Shown here in pieces: positions 8,626-14,166 of a DNA stretch of 15,731 nucleotides. The stretch comes from Firmicutes bacterium CAG:238 (GTDB lineage: Bacteria; Bacillota; Clostridia; Peptostreptococcales; Anaerovoracaceae): NCBI GenBank assembly GCA_000435615.1, contig FR881957.1, forward strand, positions 1,299 to 17,029, written 5' to 3'. Each line of letters starts with the position of its first letter. Position 1 is the stretch's first letter. The notes beneath the pieces were generated by a model, which made no database searches, was not told the origin of the DNA, and saw only the letters and a program-made list of their open reading frames with translations. The position numbers and the translations under genes are program-made.

Positions 8626-8891
8626 ACGAGAAAAATCTCAGAAACTCCCCGGCCTTTGACTTTGAAACATTTCGGGTCATAGAACCGACATTGGCACTGT
8701 ACACGGTTCTGCGAATCGCAACAAACAAAGATTATGCCTGCGTGGACGAAATTTTTGCGTACCTGCGCGACAACGATTATGAAATCTCGGGGAGCGCTTT
8801 GGCACGCACGATTGCAAACTGTTATTGCGACAGCGAAAGCACGGAGTATGTGGAACTGTGGATTCCCGTCACGAAACGCGAGCAAAGATAA
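8601..8891 (+). pseudogene. Detached C-terminal effector-binding (GyrI-like) half of the MerR regulator, out of frame
   Basis: This frame is open from 8601 to the TAA at 8889-8891 and has no ATG or ribosome binding site. From about 8619 it reads SLIDEKNLRNSPAF, later YTVLRIATNKDYACVDEIFAYL, and ends with STEYVELWIPV, which is how GyrI-like ligand-binding domains of MerR activators end. It is offset by one base from the N-terminal half (one base missing or two extra) and joins it around the TTTCCC run at 8616-8621. Rejoining gives a protein of about 247 residues, normal for MerR proteins with this domain. No canonical slippery heptamer is present, so a mutation or a base-calling error is more likely than programmed recoding. 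Confidence 0.7.
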
Positions 8892-8917
8892 TCAGCGTCA
8901 ATTACAGAAGGATATAC

Positions 8918-8944
8918 AAAAACTCTGCATGTGCGGAGTTTTTT
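8918..8944 (+). terminator. Rho-independent terminator after the MerR gene
   Basis: An 11-bp stem pairs 8918-8928 with 8933-8943 (AAAACTCTGC against GCGGAGTTTT, one G-T pair), loop ATGT, ending in six T residues. It separates the addB/MerR transcript from the next operon. The -35 box of the downstream promoter begins two bases after it. Confidence 0.85.
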
Positions 8945-8945
8945 C

Positions 8946-8976
8946 TTGACCTTATACCAAGTGCAAGGATTAAAAT
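8946..8976 (+). promoter_or_regulatory. MerR-type promoter and operator of the membrane-protein/M20 operon
   Basis: The -35 box TTGACC (8946-8951) and -10 box TAAAAT (8971-8976) are separated by 19 bp, the over-long spacing typical of MerR-controlled promoters. The dyad CCTTATAC-CAA-GTGCAAGG (8950-8968) lies in this spacer; its half-sites match at 6 of 8 positions. Transcription would start near 8983, giving a leader of about 57 bases. MerR proteins untwist such promoters to activate them, so the adjacent MerR gene is the natural regulator. Confidence 0.8.
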
Positions 8977-8995
8977 CATGTTAAGAAATGAATTT

Positions 8996-9020
8996 TCTCC
9001 GGGCAGCGGTACCCGGGAGA
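8996..9020 (+). other. Hairpin in the 5' leader of the operon
   Basis: TCTC-CGGG (8996-9003) can pair with CCCG-G-GAGA (9012-9020) with one bulged G, enclosing the loop CAGCGGTA. It ends just before the ribosome binding site AAAGGGAGG (9022-9030). No T run follows, so it is not a terminator. It may stabilise the mRNA or affect initiation. Confidence 0.4.
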
Positions 9021-9039
9021 GAAAGGGAGGATAAAAACA

Positions 9040-9744
9040 ATGAGTTACAAAGATGTATCCGAAAGCAGTTTATTGTATGTATTAGTCATCGCATCGCTTG
9101 TGATTATTGCGGCAATATGCGTATACTATCTCATTATCTGCATCAGAAAAGCAAAAGGGATGGGAATTTCCGGGGAAAAAATAAGCGAAATTATAAAGTC
9201 CACGGCAATCTTTTCGATTGTACCGTCAATTGCCATCGCAATAGGACTTGTTACGCTGGTAATCGTTATCGGCATTCCGTACGCGTGGTTCCGCCTGTCG
9301 GTAATCGGCTCCGTATCGTACGAGCTGATGGCTTCCAACATGGCTCTCAGTGCATTAAACCTTGACCTTGCGAGTGCAGACGCGAATGCATTCGGCATGA
9401 TCATGTGGGTTATGTGCATTCCGATTACATCCACGGTTCTTGCTAATATTTTCGTATGCAAGCCGATGCACCTTGGAACACTGCGTGTGGGCAGCGGAGA
9501 TAAAAAATGGGGTGCACTCTCGCAGACAACCTTCATGACGGCTCTCCTGGTAGTGCTGATTGTACCGATGCTCTTCGGAGGTCTGGTTGGACTTTTCACC
9601 TTTATTACAAGTGCACTGATTGCGGTCGATGTATCGGCGCTTGCCAAAAAGACCGGAGCAAAGTGGATGAACGATTTCATACTTGCGATCTGCCTGATAG
9701 GCGCAATGTGCATGTCCGTTGTTTATACGAATTTAATTGGATAG
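9040..9744 (+). CDS. DUF5058-like polytopic membrane protein
   Basis: A 234-residue protein with about six hydrophobic segments: residues 11-35, 49-80 (one or two passes), 118-140, 165-197 and 209-233. The middle SSAIFSIVP-like stretch (here STAIFSIVPS), the GIPYAWFRLSVIGS motif and the following YELMASN segment match what I recall of DUF5058, a family of unknown function often found beside M20 hydrolases. No ATPase or known transporter motif is visible. The ribosome binding site AAAGGGAGG lies nine bases before the ATG. It is the first gene of a tight operon: the next membrane-protein gene begins 12 bases after its stop. I infer that it is one half of a transporter for the substrate of the downstream hydrolase. 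Confidence 0.75.
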   Translation: MSYKDVSESSLLYVLVIASLVIIAAICVYYLIICIRKAKGMGISGEKISEIIKSTAIFSIVPSIAIAIGLVTLVIVIGIPYAWFRLSVIGSVSYELMASNMALSALNLDLASADANAFGMIMWVMCIPITSTVLANIFVCKPMHLGTLRVGSGDKKWGALSQTTFMTALLVVLIVPMLFGGLVGLFTFITSALIAVDVSALAKKTGAKWMNDFILAICLIGAMCMSVVYTNLIG

Positions 9745-9756
9745 GAGGAAGCGGAA

Positions 9757-10530
9757 ATGAAGAAAGAAAAGAAAGCAAAACCATATGTGGACCCGTATTT
9801 TGAAGAAATGCACAAGAAAGGCATTATTCTTACGATTATTTCACTTGTTCTGTTTGTAGGGGTTCCGACCGTTACCTGTATCGTGTATGATATTATGCCG
9901 AACTTCGGCACTGTTATCGCTACCGGCATCGGATTGATTGCCATTTTCGTGCCGACCGGAATCGCGGAGATGTTCGGCGAAGTGCCGATTATGGGAAGTT
10001 CCTACTATCTTGCCTGCCTGACGGGAAATATACTGAACCTCAAATTACCTTCGGCAATCAACGCAATTAAGGTTTCAGGATTTAAACAGGGCACCAAAGA
10101 GGCCGATGTTGTGGTCGGCATTGCAATTGCAATCTCATCACTGGTAACACTTGTAATACTGGCAATCGGCGTTGTGCTTCTCATGCCGCTTGAACCGTTC
10201 CTTACATCGGAGGCGGTAGGCGTGGCCGCTTCGAATGTGCTTCCGGCATTGTTCGGCTGTCTTGTGCTTGGATTCATAGGAAATGATGTAGGCGGCGGCG
10301 TAATCATTAAGGGAAGATTAAAAGCAGCGATTCTGCCGTTTATATTCTTCATCGTGCTGTATCTTCTGATTTCCGACATGTATGAGCTGTTCGAAGGATT
10401 CCTGATGATTCTCGGAATCGTCATGATTTACTTCATTACGAAGAAAATGTACAAGGCCGGCAAGATTGAAGTTCTCCTTCCGGAAACGGAAGCGGAGAGC
10501 ATAGAGGAGGCGGTGCAAAATGACAAATAA
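9757..10530 (+). CDS. Polytopic membrane protein, probable partner of the DUF5058-like protein
   Basis: A 257-residue protein of unknown function. A charged N-terminus (MKKEKKAKPYVDPYFEEMH) precedes about six to seven hydrophobic segments at roughly 22-46, 50-72, 85-97, 115-145, 152-178, 190-210 and 212-232. It ends in an acidic cytoplasmic tail. Conspicuous are GEVPIMGSSYYLACLTGNILNLKLP near residue 70 and the glycine-rich GNDVGGGVI near 170. The GSxxY...LNLxL pattern is also seen in the preceding protein, which hints at distant relationship. AGGAGG lies eight bases upstream of the ATG. Its end overlaps the M20 gene by 11 bases, so translation is probably coupled. A transport role is inferred from context only. 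Confidence 0.8.
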   Translation: MKKEKKAKPYVDPYFEEMHKKGIILTIISLVLFVGVPTVTCIVYDIMPNFGTVIATGIGLIAIFVPTGIAEMFGEVPIMGSSYYLACLTGNILNLKLPSAINAIKVSGFKQGTKEADVVVGIAIAISSLVTLVILAIGVVLLMPLEPFLTSEAVGVAASNVLPALFGCLVLGFIGNDVGGGVIIKGRLKAAILPFIFFIVLYLLISDMYELFEGFLMILGIVMIYFITKKMYKAGKIEVLLPETEAESIEEAVQNDK

Positions 10531-11722
10531 AGAAAGAGTATCGAAAATCGTCGATAGGCTGGCACCTGAACTCAGAAAACTCGCACTGGATATCCATGAC
10601 AATCCGGAGCTGGGTCTGCAGGAATACAAAGCATGTGCCTGGCAGAAGGAGCTTCTTGGCAGATACGGTTTTGCAATCGAAGAGAATTTTTGCGATATAG
10701 AAACATCTTATAAGGCGGTATATAAAGGCAGAAAACCCGGACCCAAAATTGCGTTCCTGGCGGAATACGATGCACTTCCGGAACTCGGACATGGCTGCGG
10801 ACATAATTTAATCGCCATGGTATCGGTAGGATGCGGGATTGCATGTCGTGAATTTGCCGACGAATACGGAGCGCAGATTGACGTAATCGGAACACCGGCG
10901 GAGGAAACCGCAGGCACGAAGGTTCCGATGAGTGCAAAGGGAGTCTTTGACGGATACGATGCCGTAATGATGGCTCACCCGGCATTTGCCAACGCTGAAT
11001 CCATCAATACCATAGCGATGGACGCGTATAAGATTGAATTTTTCGGAAGACCCGCACATGCAGCGGCAGCTCCGCATGAAGGAATCAACGCACTTGATGC
11101 GATGATTAATTTCTTCAATCTTGTCAACGCAATGCGTCAGCAGACCAAACCGGATGCAAGGATTCACGGAATCATTACGGACGGCGGCAAAGCTGCAAAT
11201 GTTATTCCGGATTATACGGCGGCAAACTTTTATATCAGAGCAAACCGCGTAGCCGATGTCAAGAAACTGGCGGAAAGAGTAAGAAACTGTGCTGCGGGAG
11301 CGGTGCTGGGCACCGGCTGCACTTACAAAATGGAATACAATGAAGAAAACTTCAAAGATACTTGCACAAACAAAGCGTTGAACAATTTGGCAGTGGACAA
11401 TATTCAGCCGTTTCTCAGCGAACCGATTTATCGCTTGGGCGATATTCACGCACCGGGCTCGTCAGATCTGGGCGATGTAAGCTATGAAGCACCTGCAATC
11501 CAAGTGATATTCAAAATCGGTGAATATCCGAACCCTATGGGAGGCGGACACACACCGGAGATGGCAGCTGCGGCAGGTTCCGAATACGGCATCAATAACG
11601 GACTCAATTTCGTCAAAGGGCTGGTTATGACCGCAATCGAGCTCATGACAAAGCCTGAAGCACTGGCAGCCGTTAAAGAAGAATTCAGTCATGTAAATGA
11701 CGAACCTGTCATGCAGTTTTAA
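10520..11722 (+). CDS. M20-family metallo-amidohydrolase (AbgB/PM20D2-like)
   Basis: A 400-residue hydrolase with no signal peptide, so cytoplasmic. M20 motifs are clear: AEYDALPELGHGCGHN (about residues 79-95) supplies metal ligands, TPAEETAG (about 125-132) the catalytic glutamate region, MMAHPA (about 150-155) and GGGHTPEMA (about 341-349) further ligands. The lid/dimerisation domain contains GRPAHAAAAPHEGINALDAM (about 176-195). These are closest to the p-aminobenzoyl-glutamate hydrolase and PM20D2 branch, which cleaves amide or peptide bonds next to an amino acid. The exact substrate cannot be read from the sequence. ATG 10520 overlaps the upstream gene by 11 bases and has GGAGG nine bases before it. 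A strong terminator follows. Its fixed place behind two membrane proteins suggests that it processes what they import. Confidence 0.9.
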   Translation: MTNKERVSKIVDRLAPELRKLALDIHDNPELGLQEYKACAWQKELLGRYGFAIEENFCDIETSYKAVYKGRKPGPKIAFLAEYDALPELGHGCGHNLIAMVSVGCGIACREFADEYGAQIDVIGTPAEETAGTKVPMSAKGVFDGYDAVMMAHPAFANAESINTIAMDAYKIEFFGRPAHAAAAPHEGINALDAMINFFNLVNAMRQQTKPDARIHGIITDGGKAANVIPDYTAANFYIRANRVADVKKLAERVRNCAAGAVLGTGCTYKMEYNEENFKDTCTNKALNNLAVDNIQPFLSEPIYRLGDIHAPGSSDLGDVSYEAPAIQVIFKIGEYPNPMGGGHTPEMAAAAGSEYGINNGLNFVKGLVMTAIELMTKPEALAAVKEEFSHVNDEPVMQF

Positions 11723-11736
11723 ACCTGACAACATAG

Positions 11737-11766
11737 AAAAAGCCCGGGAAGGACTCCCGGGCTTTT
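11737..11766. terminator. Bidirectional Rho-independent terminator between M20 gene and asparaginase gene
   Basis: A perfect 12-bp stem pairs 11738-11749 with 11755-11766 (AAAAGCCCGGGA against TCCCGGGCTTTT), loop AGGAC. The T run on the right ends the + strand operon. The A run on the left serves as a T run for the asparaginase transcript arriving on the - strand. Confidence 0.93.
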
Positions 11767-11780
11767 AAACAGTCGTAAAC

Positions 11781-12806
11781 TCAAACACTGATCTCTCCGC
11801 GCAGATTCTGCGTCATCAGTTCTTTAATCATTTCCTTCGGATAGCCGCAGCTGAAGAGGTAATAGAGCTTGGCAACGGCGGCCTCTGTGGTCATATCATA
11901 GCAGCCGACCGCACCCGATTCCTTGAGTGCATTGCTGGTTGCATAGATGCCAAGGCGTGTGCTCCCGCTGTAACACTGCGAGCAGACGGAAACGATAGCA
12001 CCGTTTTGGGATGCCCGGCGGATGCTGTTCACAAGCGTGTGATTGTTGCTCGGAATATTGCCCTCGCCGAAGGTCTCAAGAACAACGCCGTCCAGTTTTT
12101 CGGCAACAATCTGCTCGAAGAGTTCAAACTGAATGCCCGGGAAAATTTTGAGAACACCGATCGGAACCTGCTTCATTTCCGTAAGTGAAAACTCCCTTGC
12201 CTGCTTCGGCATCATCAATGCCTGCCGGTTATACATGATGTCGATTCCGACATTGGCAAGAGCCGGGTAGTTCGGTGATGCAAAAGCCATCAATTCATCT
12301 GCGGAGACTTTCGTCGAGCGGTTGCCGCGGAGAAGTTTTCCTGCAAAATACAGACATACCTCATTCGCAACACCATCCGCAGCGATAAGCATCGAATTGA
12401 TAAGATTGTCTCTTCCATCACTTCGAAGCTCACAAAGCGGAATTTGGGAACCGGTGAAAACGACCGGCTTGTTCAGACCGTCAAGCATGAAGGAAAGCGC
12501 CGATGCGGTGTAGGACATGGTGTCCGTGCCGTGAAGAACGACAAAACCGTCATAATTGTTGTATCGGTCCCGAATTTCCCTGCCGATGTTTACCCACTGC
12601 TCTACCGCAACGTTTGCGGAGTCCAGCAGTGGATCAAACTCCACAACATCCCAGTTTGGCATATCTTTATTTTTGAGCTGGGAGATTTCATCCAGCAAGC
12701 TCGAAAAATATTTCTGCTTGGGCGCATATCCAAGCTCTGTGGGAACCATACCGATTGTTCCGCCCGTATATAAGATGCATACTCTTTTTTTCATCATTAG
12801 ACTCAT
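11781..12806 (-). CDS. ansA: Type I L-asparaginase
   Basis: A 341-residue cytoplasmic-type asparaginase hydrolysing asparagine to aspartate and ammonia. The two catalytic threonine motifs are present: YTGGTIGM (Thr17 region of the chosen start) and HGTDTMSYTASALSFML (T94-D95). GSQIPLCELRSDGRDN and RGNRSTK are typical of the AnsA type. There is no signal peptide, which argues against the secreted type II enzyme. The protein ends with QNLRGE as in E. coli AnsA. Three starts are possible: ATG 12806, 12797 and 12794. AAGGAG precedes the first by only three bases and the second by 12, so the exact start is uncertain; homology begins after all of them. It converges on the M20 operon and diverges from deoD. 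Confidence 0.95.
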   Translation of the reverse strand: MSLMMKKRVCILYTGGTIGMVPTELGYAPKQKYFSSLLDEISQLKNKDMPNWDVVEFDPLLDSANVAVEQWVNIGREIRDRYNNYDGFVVLHGTDTMSYTASALSFMLDGLNKPVVFTGSQIPLCELRSDGRDNLINSMLIAADGVANEVCLYFAGKLLRGNRSTKVSADELMAFASPNYPALANVGIDIMYNRQALMMPKQAREFSLTEMKQVPIGVLKIFPGIQFELFEQIVAEKLDGVVLETFGEGNIPSNNHTLVNSIRRASQNGAIVSVCSQCYSGSTRLGIYATSNALKESGAVGCYDMTTEAAVAKLYYLFSCGYPKEMIKELMTQNLRGEISV

Positions 12807-12813
12807 TAACTCC

Positions 12814-12844
12814 TTGAAAAATCATTGATTTGTGATAATATAAG
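12814..12844 (+). promoter_or_regulatory. Candidate deoD promoter
   Basis: TTGAAA (12814-12819) and TATAAG (12839-12844) on the + strand are separated by 19 bp, longer than ideal. TTGATT (12825-12830) with TATCAT (12847-12852, 16 bp) is an alternative but leaves a very short leader. The AT-rich gap must hold a deoD promoter; which boxes are used is unclear. Confidence 0.35.
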
Positions 12845-12871
12845 TATATCATAAAAAACAAGGGAGGGCAA
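12843..12871 (-). promoter_or_regulatory. Promoter of the asparaginase gene
   Basis: On the - strand, TTGCCC (complement of 12866-12871) and TATACT (complement of 12843-12848) are 17 bases apart. TGA directly before TATACT makes an extended -10. Transcription would start near 12836, about 30 bases before the first ATG. The -35 box overlaps the deoD ribosome binding site. Confidence 0.65.
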
Positions 12872-12875
12872 ATTT

Positions 12876-13583
12876 ATGTCAAACATACCTACACCTCATA
12901 TCGAAGCGAAAGCAGGTGATTTTGCAAAGACCGTTCTGATGCCGGGAGATCCGCTCCGTGCCAAATTCATCGCGGAAACTTTTCTCACGGATGCCAAACT
13001 GATTAACAATGTCAGAGGCGTTCAAGGCTACACCGGAACATACAAAGGCAAGCGGGTGTCCGTAATGGCGTCGGGCATGGGAATGCCGTCCATCGGTATC
13101 TATTCTTACGAGCTTTTTAATTTTTATGATGTGGAAAACATTATTCGCGTGGGAACCGCGGGAGTCATCCGTCCGGATTTGAAGGTCAGGGACATCGTAA
13201 TCGGGCAGGGTGCATGCACGAATTCCTCCTACAGCCGTCAGTTCGATCTGCCGGGGGATTTTGCACCGATTGCTTCTTTTGAACTTCTTCAGAAAGCGGT
13301 TAAGTCCGCAGAAGATATGGGAATAAAGCCGGTTGTCGGCAACCTTTATTCCTCAGATACTTTCTACGATGATTCCATGGGACTTTCCAAATGGCAGAAG
13401 ATGGGCGTGCTTGCAGTCGAGATGGAGGCAGCAGCACTCTACATGAATGCTGCAAGAGCCGGCAAGAATGCACTTGCAATCTGCACGATTTCCGATAATC
13501 CTTTTACAGGAGAGGCGACGACTTCGGAGGAAAGGCAGCTTAACTTTACAAAAATGATGGAGATTGCACTGGAAATTGCATAA
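12876..13583 (+). CDS. deoD: Purine nucleoside phosphorylase, DeoD type
   Basis: A 235-residue hexameric-type PNP that reversibly cleaves purine (deoxy)nucleosides with phosphate, in purine salvage in the cytoplasm. Family motifs are all in place: MPGDPLRAKFIAE (22-34, phosphate-binding Arg28), SGMGMPS (66-72), RVGTAG (91-96), VEMEAAALY (181-189, nucleoside-binding E-M-E) and TISDNPF (204-210, catalytic Asp207). Length equals that of E. coli DeoD (239) within a few residues. GGAGG sits eight bases before ATG 12876. It stands alone, with divergent ansA upstream and a separate promoter before greA downstream. No other deo-operon gene is adjacent. Confidence 0.97.
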   Translation: MSNIPTPHIEAKAGDFAKTVLMPGDPLRAKFIAETFLTDAKLINNVRGVQGYTGTYKGKRVSVMASGMGMPSIGIYSYELFNFYDVENIIRVGTAGVIRPDLKVRDIVIGQGACTNSSYSRQFDLPGDFAPIASFELLQKAVKSAEDMGIKPVVGNLYSSDTFYDDSMGLSKWQKMGVLAVEMEAAALYMNAARAGKNALAICTISDNPFTGEATTSEERQLNFTKMMEIALEIA

Positions 13584-13598
13584 AACGACGAATTTTGG

Positions 13599-13627
13599 TT
13601 GATAAAAAATACCAAAAATGATAAAAT
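13599..13627 (+). promoter_or_regulatory. Promoter of greA-lysS
   Basis: TTGATA (13599-13604) and TAAAAT (13622-13627) are 17 bp apart, with TGA before the -10 as an extended element. A second -10-like TATAAT (13635-13640) has no good -35. The inverted repeat TTTTGGT/ACCAAAA (13593-13599 and 13611-13617) overlaps the -35 region and could bind a regulator. Confidence 0.65.
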
Positions 13628-13668
13628 AATTAGATATAATAAACAAAAACAAAACGGAGGGCGTTAAA

Positions 13669-14142
13669 ATGGCAGAAGAATTGCTGTTGACCCAAGAGGG
13701 GTATGACAAAATTGTAGCGGAGCATGAAGAACTCGTGTCCGTAAGACGAAAGGAAATTTCCGAAAAATTAAAAGAAGCGATTTCTTACGGCGACCTTTCG
13801 GAAAACGCTGAGTATGACGCAGCGAAAAACGAGCAGGCAGAGCTTGAGGAAAGAATTTTCAAGCTTGAAGATATGATGAAGAAAGCCAAGATTATCAACG
13901 AAGAAGAAATGACAAACGACTTCGTTGGAGTAGGATCCAAGGTGCTTGTCAAAGATCTTGACAACGGAGACGAAATGGAATTTACCATCGTGGGCTCCAC
14001 AGAGGCTGATCCGTTCGCCCTTAAGATTTCAAATGAATCTTTGGTGGGACAGCACCTCATCGGCAGAAAGACGGAAGACCTTGTCGAAATTATTGTTCCT
14101 GACGGAACCCTTCACTACCAGATCGAAAAGATCAGCAGATAA
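13669..14142 (+). CDS. greA: Transcription elongation factor GreA
   Basis: GreA enters the RNA polymerase secondary channel and stimulates cleavage of backtracked transcripts. The protein has 157 residues (E. coli 158). The N-terminal coiled coil spans about residues 1-75. Its tip YGDLSENAEYDAAKNEQ carries the acidic pair Asp42/Glu45 that coordinates the catalytic magnesium. The C-terminal FKBP-like domain includes VGSTEADPFALKISNES and IVPDGTLHYQIEKI. ATG 13669 has GGAGG eight bases upstream. lysS starts 24 bases after the stop, and greA-lysS is a common pair in Bacillota, so they are probably cotranscribed. Confidence 0.97.
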   Translation: MAEELLLTQEGYDKIVAEHEELVSVRRKEISEKLKEAISYGDLSENAEYDAAKNEQAELEERIFKLEDMMKKAKIINEEEMTNDFVGVGSKVLVKDLDNGDEMEFTIVGSTEADPFALKISNESLVGQHLIGRKTEDLVEIIVPDGTLHYQIEKISR

Positions 14143-14166
14143 AACGAGAGAGGAAGAAAACAGAAA

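Noticed and set aside
8691..8891. Independent small protein starting at TTG 8691
   Set aside because: There is no ribosome binding site, and the sequence is the continuation of a MerR effector domain, so it is a gene fragment.
13593..13620. Terminator for deoD
   Set aside because: The repeat has only two G-C pairs and no proper T run, and it overlaps the greA promoter. It would not terminate efficiently.
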